NCBI GenBank assembly: GCA_035549075.1 | Contig: DASZRT010000064.1 | Location: 54,329-118,328, forward strand | Length of the DNA: 64,000 bases | Source: DASZFV01 sp035549075 | Lineage (GTDB): Bacteria; Myxococcota_A; Polyangia; Fen-1088 | Reading direction: 5' to 3' | Part shown: positions 1-7,584 of the stretch, in pieces | Position numbering within the stretch: the first letter of the stretch is position 1 | Layout of the letters: each line of letters begins with the position of its first letter | Translations under genes and position numbers: made by a program | Notes under the pieces: model-generated | The model's database searches: none | Seen by the model: the letters and a program-made list of their open reading frames with translations, nothing else | Told to the model about the DNA's origin: nothing

Positions 1-1
1 G

Positions 2-142
2 TGGAGCTACATCGTCTTCTTTCTGTGGCTGGCCGTCGCCGGGGCCGGACCGCTGTCGCTCGATCGGCTCTTGGGCCGGTGGCGCGGGCGCCGCGCCGAG
101 CCGGTCGCGCTGCCGAAGCCGCTGCTGCGGCCGCAGGTGTAG
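2..142 (+). CDS. DoxX family membrane protein, C-terminal fragment
   Basis: The reading frame is open from base 2 to the TAG at 140-142 and gives the last 46 residues of a protein whose start lies left of the window. The fragment begins with a hydrophobic helix (about 16 residues, WSYIVFFLWLAVAGAG) followed by PLSLDRLLGRW, which resembles the last helix and the G-x-x-SLD tail of DoxX proteins. DoxX proteins often accompany DUF692/DUF2063 (bufferin) genes, and here the gene converges on exactly such an operon, ending 3 bases before the bufC stop. DoxX assignment from so short a piece is an inference. Confidence 0.6.
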   Translation, partial: WSYIVFFLWLAVAGAGPLSLDRLLGRWRGRRAEPVALPKPLLRPQV

Positions 143-145
143 GGC

Positions 146-952
146 TCAGCCGCCGCGCCGCGCTCGAACGCGCGGCGCGGCGATCAAGCCGTCCGAGACC
201 CACGTCGACAGCCAGGCGAACGCGCGCGCGACGGCGTCGTCGGGCGCGAGGCCGACCGACAGGCGCTCGCAGATCGCTCCGAACGACGCGCCGGCTTCCA
301 CGAGCGCGAGGGCCCCGTGCTCGTCGGCGTCGATCACCCGGTGGTAGACGGCGACGTCCTCTCGCCAAACGACGAGACGCTCCGGCACGTCGGAGACGAT
401 CGCGAGCACGTCGGCTCCGCCCGCTCCGATGGCGTCCCACAAGGCGGCCGCGCCAGACGAGACGACGACGAGCCGGTGTGCCGTCACGAGCGCGAGGGGC
501 AGCTCGCCGAACGTCTCGGCCGGCCACGCGCGGAGGTCGTCGAGGGTGAGCTGGGGGTCGTCTTCGAGGTCGAAGACGTCGGCGCGCGCCCACTCGAGCC
601 GCGCGAGCGCGGCGAGCTCGGGCTCGTCGCGACGGTGCTCGGCGAGCCAAGCCGCCAGCGGCCGACCGAGCTCGCGCAGCGACGGTCGGATCGAAGGCTC
701 GTCGTCGACGAACGCGGCCGCGAGCTCGTGGAAGTCGTCGCCGACCAGGCGCGCGAGGCGCGGAAACTGGGCTTCGAGCGCCTCCGCGAGGCGAGCCACG
801 TACATGTGGCGGTACACGTCGAGGCGCGCGGCGGCGCTCGCGCGCGCGTCGCCGACGATGAGATCGGCGGCGCTCGGATCGCGCGCGTCGAGACGTCTCG
901 CCGTGATGAGCTTCAGAACGGACGTTTGGGTCGAGACCAGCGGCGCGCGCAC
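146..952 (-). CDS. bufC: BufC-like DUF2063 protein (MNIO partner)
   Basis: About 268 residues, starting at GTG 952, eight bases after the bufB stop; a GTG at 970 is an in-frame alternative. The N-terminal third carries the DUF2063 pattern, with helices around RLDVYRHMYVARLAEAL and the following QFPRLARLVGDDFHELA stretch. DUF2063 proteins (BufC/HvfC) are the usual partners of DUF692 MNIO enzymes and are thought to present the precursor peptide to the enzyme. Last gene of the bufABC operon. The C-terminal half is less conserved and contains a W-V-S-D-G motif. Family assignment rests on the N-terminal domain and the context. Confidence 0.8.
   Translation of the reverse strand: MRAPLVSTQTSVLKLITARRLDARDPSAADLIVGDARASAAARLDVYRHMYVARLAEALEAQFPRLARLVGDDFHELAAAFVDDEPSIRPSLRELGRPLAAWLAEHRRDEPELAALARLEWARADVFDLEDDPQLTLDDLRAWPAETFGELPLALVTAHRLVVVSSGAAALWDAIGAGGADVLAIVSDVPERLVVWREDVAVYHRVIDADEHGALALVEAGASFGAICERLSVGLAPDDAVARAFAWLSTWVSDGLIAAPRVRARRGG
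151..182. terminator. strong GC hairpin between convergent DoxX and bufC ends
   Basis: Two 13-base arms (151-163 and 170-182) are perfectly complementary around the 6-base loop TCGAAC. The hairpin lies at the last codons of bufC and just past the DoxX stop, where a bidirectional terminator is expected. There is no T-run on either side, so intrinsic termination is inferred from the stem alone. Because the arms encode the Arg/Gly-rich C-terminus of BufC, they could also be incidental. Confidence 0.45.
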
Positions 953-959
953 ATGGCGC

Positions 960-1820
960 TCACGCCGCACGGCGCACCTCCGCGTCGGCGCCCCCCGACG
1001 CCCATCGCGCCGCGAAGTCGAGCTCGCGCTCGAGGACCTCGAACGCGGGCACATGCGCGTCCCACTCGATCATCGTCGAGCGCGGCCCCAAGCGGGCGAT
1101 CGCCTCGGCGTAGAGGCGCCAGACGTCGTCGCACACGGGCTCGTCGTGCGTGTCGATGAGCAGCGGGCCTTCGGCGACGTGGCCCGCGAGATGAATCTGG
1201 CCCACGCGCTCGGGCGGCATGGCCGCGAGGTAGGCGCTGGGATCGAAGCCGTGGTTGTGCGCGCTGACGTAAACGTTGTTGACGTCGAGCAGGATGCCGC
1301 AGTCGGCGCGACGCGCGACCTCGGCCAGGAACTCGTGCTCCTCCATGTCCGCGCCCGCGAGGCGCATGTAGCTCGACGGGTTCTCGAGCAGGATGCGGCG
1401 CCCGAGCCTTTCTTGCACGCGCTCGACGCGCTGAACGACGTGCTCGAGCGCGTCTTCACGATAGGGGAGCGGCAAGAGATCGTGCGCATTGAGGCCGTGG
1501 GCCGTCCCCCAGCAGAGGTGGTCGGACACCCACGCGGGCTCGACGGCGCGCGCGAGCGCCGCGAGCTCGTCGAGGTAGCGCTCGTCGACCGGATCCATCG
1601 AGCCGATCGACAGCGACACGCCGTGCAGCACGACGGGGTAATCGCGGCGCACCGCCTCGAGGACGCGGCGCGGGTTGCCGCCCGCGACCATGAAGTTCTC
1701 CGAGATCACCTCGAACCAATCGACCGCCGGCTTCGAATCGAGGACGTGGCGGTAGTGCTCGCGGCGCAGCCCGAGGCCGCGGCCGAGGTATGGAAACAGC
1801 GGCGCGATCGTCTTTGGCAT
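960..1820 (-). CDS. bufB: BufB-like MNIO enzyme (DUF692)
   Basis: 286 residues, the usual length for the family. DUF692 proteins are TIM-barrel multinuclear non-haem iron oxidases that modify cysteines of partner peptides. Likely metal ligands are visible: H66 (VVLHGVS), H101 (VSDHLCW), E146 (LLENPSS), D179-N (LLDVNNVYV), H187/H190, H210 and H214 (IHLAGH), and D223-x-H225. The ATG at 1820 is preferred because upstream codons are shadow sequence. It follows bufA (stop 1913) with 92 bases between them and precedes bufC. The predicted substrate is the bufA product, giving a modified metal-binding peptide for the periplasm. Confidence 0.9.
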   Translation of the reverse strand: MPKTIAPLFPYLGRGLGLRREHYRHVLDSKPAVDWFEVISENFMVAGGNPRRVLEAVRRDYPVVLHGVSLSIGSMDPVDERYLDELAALARAVEPAWVSDHLCWGTAHGLNAHDLLPLPYREDALEHVVQRVERVQERLGRRILLENPSSYMRLAGADMEEHEFLAEVARRADCGILLDVNNVYVSAHNHGFDPSAYLAAMPPERVGQIHLAGHVAEGPLLIDTHDEPVCDDVWRLYAEAIARLGPRSTMIEWDAHVPAFEVLERELDFAARWASGGADAEVRRAA

Positions 1821-1912
1821 CGGTCCCTCGCTAGCAAAGAGGTGGTATCGAATGACGAACGGCGCCGACGGGTCATTTGTCCCCCGACCCGTCGGCGCCG
1901 CCGTCGATCGAA

Positions 1913-2167
1913 TCACTTGGCCGGCGGAACGATCTTCCCGCCCTTCGCGAGGCAGTTCTCCTTCGACGTCTTGGTGTGGCCCTGGCCTTTGCAGCCGTTC
2001 TGACCGGCGCACGCGTGGCCGACGCCGTGGCACGAGCCCTGGCCCTTGCACGAGTTGATGCCGTCGCAGACGACCTCCTCACCCGCCTTCGCCGACGCGA
2101 CCGTCGAAGCGCCCATCGCGAACAGGCCGGCGACGCCGGCGACGATCATGGCTCCCTTGATGCTCAT
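1913..2167 (-). CDS. bufA: bufferin precursor peptide (BufA-like)
   Basis: 84 residues with a Sec signal peptide (about 1-26, cleavage near STVASA-KA) and six cysteines at 34, 40, 46, 53, 59 and 72. Four sit in a repeated C-x-G-x-N-x-C-K-G motif (34-42 and 53-61), the kind of core sequence seen in bufferin-2 peptides. An AAGGAG ribosome site sits six bases before ATG 2167. In known systems the MNIO enzyme modifies core cysteines to thiooxazoles and the exported peptide sequesters copper; that function is inferred here from family and neighbours. First gene of bufABC, with its own GTAAC-N16-CGTA promoter. Confidence 0.85.
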   Translation of the reverse strand: MSIKGAMIVAGVAGLFAMGASTVASAKAGEEVVCDGINSCKGQGSCHGVGHACAGQNGCKGQGHTKTSKENCLAKGGKIVPPAK

Positions 2168-2235
2168 TTCATTTCTCCTTGTCGTTTCGTTTCTCGCGAG
2201 CCGCGACCGAGCGGCCCGTCGTTTGTCACGCCTCC

Positions 2236-2260
2236 TACGAAGGGTGTTCGCGGCAGTTAC
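2236..2260 (-). promoter_or_regulatory. ECF-type promoter for bufABC (GTAAC-N16-CGTA)
   Basis: On the minus strand GTAAC (2260-2256) and CGTA (2239-2236) are separated by exactly 16 bases. The -10 box is about 70 bases upstream of the bufA ATG. It closely resembles the SigF promoter of Caulobacter (GTAACC...CGAA as I recall it). It is the mirror image of the promoter at 2286-2310; the -35 boxes form a 10-bp inverted repeat (2253-2262 with 2284-2293). Confidence 0.7.
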
Positions 2261-2285
2261 AAGCGATTCGATCGAAGCGCGCTTT

Positions 2286-2310
2286 GTAACTGCGACCTCC
2301 CCGCCGCGTA
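2286..2310 (+). promoter_or_regulatory. ECF-type promoter for the GlcG-cupin operon (GTAAC-N16-CGTA)
   Basis: GTAAC at 2286-2290 and CGTA at 2307-2310 with a 16-base spacer, about 50 bases upstream of the ATG at 2363. It shares both boxes and the spacer length with the bufA promoter on the other strand and with the element in front of the GMC gene at 7538-7562. A 10-bp palindrome (TTCGATCGAA, 2267-2276) lies between the two divergent -35 boxes. Confidence 0.7.
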
Positions 2311-2362
2311 AGGACGTCGGAGTCGCTCGTCGAGCGAACAACGTTCAAAGAGAGGAGTCGTC

Positions 2363-3226
2363 ATGAAGCTCAACCGAAGGAAGCTGTGGGTCGCGTCGAT
2401 CGGCGCGGGCCTCGCCTGGTCACGCGTCGTGCATGGAGAGCCCGCCGTCACGACGCACAAGGCGCTCACCCTCGACGGCGCGCGCGATCTCGTCGCGGCC
2501 GCCGAGAAGATCGCGCGCGCGCGCCACACGACGGGCGCCGTCGCCGTCGTCGACGAGGGCGGCAACCTCGTCGCGCTCGATCGCCTCGACGGCACGTTCG
2601 CCGCCGCGGCCGCGATCGCCACCGGCAAGGCGCGAACGGCGGCCATGTTCAAGAAGCCGACGCGCTTCTTCGAAGACGTCATCGCCAAGGGCCGCACCGC
2701 GATGACGGCGCTGCCCGACTTCACGCCGCTCGGCGGCGGCCTCCCGCTGGTCGTCGACGGTCAGGTCGTGGGCGCCGTCGGCGTCAGCGGCGCCGCGACC
2801 GCGAAGGAAGACGAAGAGCTCGCCGCGATCGCCGCGGCCGCGTTGCCGACCGCGTCACCGACCGCCGAGGTGCGCCTCATCGATCGAGGCCGCGTCGCCG
2901 CCGCCTTCAAGAAGGGCGAGCCCCTCGTCGAGACGGGCGACTACAAGGTCCACGCGAGCCACCGCGACGGTTCGGGCAAGTCGGAGGTCCACACCGAGGA
3001 CACCGACATCCTCTATGTCCTCTCGGGCTCGGCCACGCTCGTCACGGGCGGGCAGATGATCGATCCCGTCACCGTCGAAGCGGGCGAGATCCGCGGCGCC
3101 GGCATTCGCGGCGGCGATCGCCGCCAGCTCGCGGCTGGCGACGTCGTCATCGTCCCCAAGGGCACGCCGCACTGGTTCGAGAAGGTGCCGGGCCCCATCG
3201 ACTACTACGCCGTCAAGGTCCACTAG
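2363..3226 (+). CDS. exported GlcG/HbpS-like domain fused to a cupin
   Basis: 287 residues. A signal peptide covers about 1-25 (WVASIGAGLAWSRVVHG). Residues about 32-165 match the GlcG/HbpS (DUF336) fold, including the DEGGNLVALDRLDG stretch and the LPLVVDGQVVGAVGVSG strand-loop. Residues about 195-287 form a single cupin with HTEDTDILYVLSG and the later VPKGTPHWF motif. HbpS domains bind haem or small ligands and cupins hold metals or small acids; the substrate of this fusion is unknown. First gene of an operon running to 7534, driven by the GTAAC-N16-CGTA promoter. A GAGAGGAG ribosome site precedes the ATG. Confidence 0.85.
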   Translation: MKLNRRKLWVASIGAGLAWSRVVHGEPAVTTHKALTLDGARDLVAAAEKIARARHTTGAVAVVDEGGNLVALDRLDGTFAAAAAIATGKARTAAMFKKPTRFFEDVIAKGRTAMTALPDFTPLGGGLPLVVDGQVVGAVGVSGAATAKEDEELAAIAAAALPTASPTAEVRLIDRGRVAAAFKKGEPLVETGDYKVHASHRDGSGKSEVHTEDTDILYVLSGSATLVTGGQMIDPVTVEAGEIRGAGIRGGDRRQLAAGDVVIVPKGTPHWFEKVPGPIDYYAVKVH

Positions 3227-3234
3227 GAGCTCCC

Positions 3235-4863
3235 ATGTCGCCGTCGATCGTCGTCCTCGCGACCACCCTCCTCGCCCACGCCGGGGCGCCCGTGCGGGCG
3301 CCCGCGACGCCGCCGCTCGGGCGTCCCGACGCGATCGTCGACCTCGCGACGCCCGCGGGCGCCGCGCTCGTGGGCGCGACCTGGCGCTATCACGACGCCG
3401 AGCTCGTCACGATCGACGGCCGCGCGCCCGGCCCCGATCTCAAGCCGAGCGGCGCGCGGTTGCGCACGCGCGACGTCGCTCCGCACGCCGAGGTCGCCGG
3501 CTTCGACGACGCGCGCTGGCCCGCGATCGACCTCGCGGCCTCGCCCGGCGCGTTGCCGCCGCTCGAAGGCCGGCGCGGGACCGGCCGCGTGTCCTTCGCC
3601 TGGTACCGCGTGAAGGTGACGGTGCCGCCGCGCTTCGCCGAGCTCGACGCGACGGGCGCGACGATCGCGCTCGAGACGGTCCTCGACGACTACGCCGAGG
3701 TTTGGGTCGACGGCCAGCTGCCGATCGCGCTCGGTCAGCCGGGCGGCAACGTCGTCGCCGGCTTCGGCGCGCCCAACCGCGTGATCCTCACGCGCGACGC
3801 GCGCCCCGGCCAGACGTTCGAGGTCGCGATCTTCGCGATGAACGGGCCTGTCTCGGCGAGCCCGAAGAACTTCATCTGGGTGAAGTCGGCGACGCTCGAC
3901 GTCTACCGCCGCCCCGCCGTGGGCGTGCCCGACGAGGGCGCGTCTATCGAGCGCCGCTCGCCCGCGCTCGACGCGCTCGTGCCGCGCGGCGCGCGCGTCG
4001 AGAAGCTCGCCGACGGGTTCCTCTTCACCGAAGGTCCCGTGTGGCACCCCGACGGCTACCTGCTGTTCTCGGATCCCAACGCCAACGTGATCTACCGCTG
4101 GACGCCCGACGGCTCGCTCTCGGTCTTCCGCACGAAGAGCGGCTACCGCGCGCTCGACGTCGGCGCCTACGGACAGCCAGGGTCGAACGGGCTCGCGCTC
4201 GATCCGCAGGGCCGCCTCACGATCGACGAGCACGGGAACCGGCGCGTGACGCGCGTCGAGAAGAACGGCGTCCTCACGGTCCTGGCCGATCGCTACGACG
4301 AGCGCCGCCTCAACAGCCCGAACGATCTCGTCTACCGCTCCGACGGCGCGCTTTACTTCACCGACCCGCCGTTCGGGCTGCCTCAGTTCTTCGACGATCC
4401 TCGAAAAGAGCTGCCGTACAGCGGCGTCTACTGCGTCACGAACGGACAGGTGAAGCTGGTCGCCAAGGAGCTGTCGGGCCCCAACGGCCTCGCCTTCTCG
4501 CCCGACGAGCGCTACCTCTACGTCGACAACTGGGACCTCGCGCGCAAGGTCATCCTTCGCTACGAGGTCTCGCCCGACGGCTCGCTCCACGACCCGTTCG
4601 TCTTCGCCGACCTCACGGCCGTCCGCGGCGAACAAGCCTTCGACGGCCTCAAGGTCGACGAGCGCGGCGACGTCTACGCGGCGGGGCCCGGCGGCTTGCT
4701 CGTGTTCTCGCCGCGCGGCGAGCACCTCGGCACGATCCGCCTCTCCGAGCAGCCGGCGAACTTCGCGTGGGGCGACGCCGATCGCCGCACGCTCTACGTG
4801 ACGGCGCGGACCGGCCTCTACCGCGTGCGCCTCTCGGTCGCGGGCGCGGGGGTGCGGCCATGA
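3235..4863 (+). CDS. exported SMP-30/gluconolactonase-like protein with N-terminal jelly-roll domain
   Basis: 542 residues starting at ATG 3235, eight bases after the upstream stop. A short signal peptide ends near residue 18. Residues about 40-225 resemble a galactose-binding/jelly-roll module (FAWYRVKV, YAEVWVDG). Residues about 245-535 are an SMP-30 beta-propeller: FTEGPVWHPDG, the metal-site NSPNDL, and the SGPNGLAFSPDE and YVDNWD motifs. Family members hydrolyse sugar lactones such as gluconolactone. Within the operon it could remove the lactone made by a sugar oxidase, possibly the nearby GMC enzyme; that pairing is an inference. Confidence 0.85.
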   Translation: MSPSIVVLATTLLAHAGAPVRAPATPPLGRPDAIVDLATPAGAALVGATWRYHDAELVTIDGRAPGPDLKPSGARLRTRDVAPHAEVAGFDDARWPAIDLAASPGALPPLEGRRGTGRVSFAWYRVKVTVPPRFAELDATGATIALETVLDDYAEVWVDGQLPIALGQPGGNVVAGFGAPNRVILTRDARPGQTFEVAIFAMNGPVSASPKNFIWVKSATLDVYRRPAVGVPDEGASIERRSPALDALVPRGARVEKLADGFLFTEGPVWHPDGYLLFSDPNANVIYRWTPDGSLSVFRTKSGYRALDVGAYGQPGSNGLALDPQGRLTIDEHGNRRVTRVEKNGVLTVLADRYDERRLNSPNDLVYRSDGALYFTDPPFGLPQFFDDPRKELPYSGVYCVTNGQVKLVAKELSGPNGLAFSPDERYLYVDNWDLARKVILRYEVSPDGSLHDPFVFADLTAVRGEQAFDGLKVDERGDVYAAGPGGLLVFSPRGEHLGTIRLSEQPANFAWGDADRRTLYVTARTGLYRVRLSVAGAGVRP

Positions 4864-6512
4864 GCGCGGCGGCTTCATTGGCGACGCGCGGCAAGAAGCG
4901 CGTCGTCATCGTCGGCGGCGGCTTCGCGGGGGCCTACGCGGCGCGCGCGCTCGAGCGCCAGCTGCGCGGGCGCGACGACGTCGAGATCCTGCTCTTCTGC
5001 CGCGAGAACTACACCGTCTTCCAGCCGATGCTGCCCGAGGTGATCTCGGGGACCATCGGGCTCACCGACGTCGTGAGCCCGCTGCGACGGCTGCTCCTCC
5101 GCACCCACGTCCACGTGCGCGAGGTCGAGTCGATCGATCTCGTGAACAAGACGGTGAGCCTCTCGGCCGGCTTCAAGCCGCACGCCCACGTCGAGCCCTA
5201 CGACCACCTGGTGCTCGCGCCCGGCACGGTGACCGACTTCCGCGGCTTGCCGGGGATGCCCGAGCACGCGCTGCCCTTCAAGAACCTCGCCGACGCGCTC
5301 ACGCTCCGCAGCCGCGTCATCCGCGCCCTCGAGGAGGCCGACGTCGAGGGCGACGACTCCGAGCTGCGGCGGCAGCTGCTGACCTTCGTCGTCGCGGGCG
5401 GCGGGTTCTCGGGCGTCGAGGTCGTCGCCGAGCTGAACGACTTCGTGAGGCACGTCGCGAAGCTCTACCGGCGCGTGGACCCGCGCGAGATCCGCGTCGT
5501 GCTCGTCCACGCGCAGGACCGCATCCTGCCGGAGATGAAGCCGAAGCTGGGCCTCTTCGCGCAGAAGATCCTGCGGCGGCGCGGCGTCGAGCTGCTGCTC
5601 AGCCACCGCCTCAAGGCGGCGACGGGCGAATCAGCCGTGTTGCTCGGCCCCGACGGCGCGGCGGTCACGATCCCGACGAAGACGCTCGTGTCGACGATCC
5701 CGGCGTCCCCGCACCCGCTCGTCGACGCGCTCGCGCTGCCGAAGACGAAGAACGGCCGGCTCGACGTCGACGGGACCCTGCGCGTCAAGGGACGCGACGA
5801 CGTGTGGGCCCTCGGCGACTGCGCGAGCGTGCCCTCCGGGCGCGCGCCGGACGCGCCGCCCTGCCCGCCCACGGCCCAGCACGCGACGAGGCAAGCGGCG
5901 CTGCTCGCGAAGAACGTCGCGGCCGCGCTCGGCGGCCGACCGCTGGCGACCCTCGACTTCAAAGGCCTCGGCAAGATGGGCTCGCTCGGCCGGCGCAACG
6001 CCGTCGCCGAGATCTTCGGCCTCAGCATCTCGGGCTTCGTCGCCTGGTTCCTATGGCGGACGATCTACCTCGCGAAGATGCCGGGCTGGGGCCGGCGCCT
6101 CAAGGTCGCGACGTCGTGGACGCTCGATCTCTTCCTGCAACCCGAGCTGGTCGAGCTTCGCCTCGGCGGCGCGCAAGGCGCGATGCACGAGCACTTCGAG
6201 CCCGGGCAGCTCGTCTTCAGCGAGGGCGAGCTCGGCGATCGTGTCTACATCCTGCTGTCGGGGCGCGCCGAGGTCGTGCGCCGGCCCGCGAACGGCGTCG
6301 AGCAGCTGCTGGCGACGCTCGGGCCGGGCGAGTTCTTCGGTGAGATGGCGCTGCTCGACAGCGCGCCGCGAAACGCGACCGTGCGCTGCCTCGAGGCGAT
6401 GACCGTGCTGAGCATCCCCAAGCGCGAGTTCGGGCTGCTGGCCGCCAACGTGCCCGGCCTGCGCGCGAGCTTCGAGCTCGTCACGGCCCGCCGCCTGAGG
6501 GCCGCGCCATGA
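4860..6512 (+). CDS. type II NADH dehydrogenase fused to a cyclic-nucleotide-binding domain
   Basis: 550 residues; the ATG at 4860 overlaps the previous stop (ATGA). The N-terminal part is an NDH-2-like pyridine nucleotide-disulfide oxidoreductase: FAD motif VVIVGGGFAG (about 14-23), NAD motif VVAGGGFSGVE, and the WALGDCA motif near residue 317. A hydrophobic helix (FGLSISGFVAWFLW) would anchor it to the membrane and the quinone pool. Residues 442-550 are an added CNB domain with the phosphate-binding cassette FGEMALLDSAPRNAT. NDH-2 normally lacks this domain, so electron entry may be gated by cAMP or another nucleotide (inference). Confidence 0.9.
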   Translation: MSAAASLATRGKKRVVIVGGGFAGAYAARALERQLRGRDDVEILLFCRENYTVFQPMLPEVISGTIGLTDVVSPLRRLLLRTHVHVREVESIDLVNKTVSLSAGFKPHAHVEPYDHLVLAPGTVTDFRGLPGMPEHALPFKNLADALTLRSRVIRALEEADVEGDDSELRRQLLTFVVAGGGFSGVEVVAELNDFVRHVAKLYRRVDPREIRVVLVHAQDRILPEMKPKLGLFAQKILRRRGVELLLSHRLKAATGESAVLLGPDGAAVTIPTKTLVSTIPASPHPLVDALALPKTKNGRLDVDGTLRVKGRDDVWALGDCASVPSGRAPDAPPCPPTAQHATRQAALLAKNVAAALGGRPLATLDFKGLGKMGSLGRRNAVAEIFGLSISGFVAWFLWRTIYLAKMPGWGRRLKVATSWTLDLFLQPELVELRLGGAQGAMHEHFEPGQLVFSEGELGDRVYILLSGRAEVVRRPANGVEQLLATLGPGEFFGEMALLDSAPRNATVRCLEAMTVLSIPKREFGLLAANVPGLRASFELVTARRLRAAP

Positions 6513-7534
6513 GGCGCCCCGGATTGGGCGCGCTCGTGCTGCTCATCGCGTTCGCCGTGGCGCTGGCCGCGGCGACGGCGGGCGCTGCGCCTCCGTCTCC
6601 GTCGGTCTCGGCCGTGGGCGCCGTCGGCGTCACCGTCGGTGATCTCGAACGTTCGATCGCCTTTTACCGCGACGTGCTCGGGTTCCGCGTCGCCTCGCGC
6701 GAGGAGCTCGCGGGCCCGGCCGTCGAACGGCTCGAGGGCGTCTTCGGCGCGCGCGTGCGCAGCGCGCGCCTCGAGCTCGGCGGCGAGGCGCTCGTGCTGT
6801 CGCAGTACGTTGCGCCGCGCGGCCGGCCGATCCCCACCGACACGCGCAGCAACGACCGCGCCTTCCAGCACGTCGCGATCGTCGTCTCCGACATGGAGCG
6901 CGCCTACGCGCGGCTCCACGCGCACGGCGTCGCCTACGTGTCGTCGGAGCCGCAGACGCTGCCGGCGTGGAACCCCAACGCGGGCGGCATCAAGGCGTTC
7001 TACTTCTCCGATCCGGACGGCCACACGCTGGAGATCATCTGGTTCCCGGCGGGCAAGGGCGATCCCCGCTGGCAGCGCAAGACCTCGGCGCTCTTCCTCG
7101 GCATCGACCACACCGCGCTCGGCGTCGGCGACACCGACCGCAGCCTGCGGTTCTACCGCGACGCCCTCGGCCTGCGCGTCGCGGGCACGAGCGAGAACTA
7201 CGGCCCCGAGCAGGAGCACCTCAACGCCGTCTTCGGCGCGCGGCTGCGCATCACGGGCCTGCGCGCGGCCTCGGGCCCGGGCGTCGAGCTGCTCGAGTAC
7301 CTGAGCCCGCGCGACGGTCGTCCGGCACCGCCCGACCTCCACGCGAACGATCTGCAGCACTGGCAGACCGTGCTGTCGGCCGACGACGTCGCCGCGGCCT
7401 CGGCGCGCGCTCTCGGCGCAGGCGGCGCTGCCGTGTCGCCGGACGTCGTCGAGCTCGACGACCCGGCCTTCGCGTTCCACCGCGGCCGCCTCGTGCGCGA
7501 TCCCGACGGCCACGGCCTCGTCGTCGCGCGCTGA
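6509..7534 (+). CDS. exported tandem VOC (glyoxalase/dioxygenase-fold) protein
   Basis: 341 residues, ATGA overlap with the NDH-2 gene. A signal peptide covers about 1-28 (LVLLIAFAVALAAATAGA). Two vicinal-oxygen-chelate domains follow, each with the typical SIAFYRDVLGFRV / SLRFYRDALGLRV helix and a D-P-D-G-H segment (SDPDGHTLEIIW, RDPDGHGL). The family includes glyoxalases, ring-cleaving dioxygenases and epimerases; metal-ligand positions are present but the substrate is unknown. Last gene of the 2363-7534 operon. Export together with the first two genes points to a periplasmic process. Confidence 0.8.
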   Translation: MRRPGLGALVLLIAFAVALAAATAGAAPPSPSVSAVGAVGVTVGDLERSIAFYRDVLGFRVASREELAGPAVERLEGVFGARVRSARLELGGEALVLSQYVAPRGRPIPTDTRSNDRAFQHVAIVVSDMERAYARLHAHGVAYVSSEPQTLPAWNPNAGGIKAFYFSDPDGHTLEIIWFPAGKGDPRWQRKTSALFLGIDHTALGVGDTDRSLRFYRDALGLRVAGTSENYGPEQEHLNAVFGARLRITGLRAASGPGVELLEYLSPRDGRPAPPDLHANDLQHWQTVLSADDVAAASARALGAGGAAVSPDVVELDDPAFAFHRGRLVRDPDGHGLVVAR

Positions 7535-7537
7535 GCT

Positions 7538-7562
7538 GTAACCCGCCCTCGACCTCGACGTA
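7538..7562 (+). promoter_or_regulatory. ECF-type promoter for the GMC-sigF-nrsF unit (GTAAC-N16-CGTA)
   Basis: GTAAC at 7538-7542 and CGTA at 7559-7562 with a 16-base spacer, 22 bases before the ATG at 7585 and starting three bases after the upstream stop. Boxes and spacing are identical to the divergent pair at 2236-2310. It would autoregulate the sigma factor gene at 9361 if the GMC, sigma and anti-sigma genes are co-transcribed. Confidence 0.7.
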
Positions 7563-7584
7563 GCAGCGACACGGGAGACAAGAC

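Noticed and set aside
2027..2050. TGGCACG within the bufA coding region (plus strand)
   Set aside because: No TTGC at the required distance and it lies inside a gene on the other strand.
3223..4878. 551-residue open frame antisense to the SMP-30-like gene
   Set aside because: It mirrors a well-supported gene in high-GC DNA, is Arg/Glu/Val-rich without domains, and is explained by third-base GC bias.
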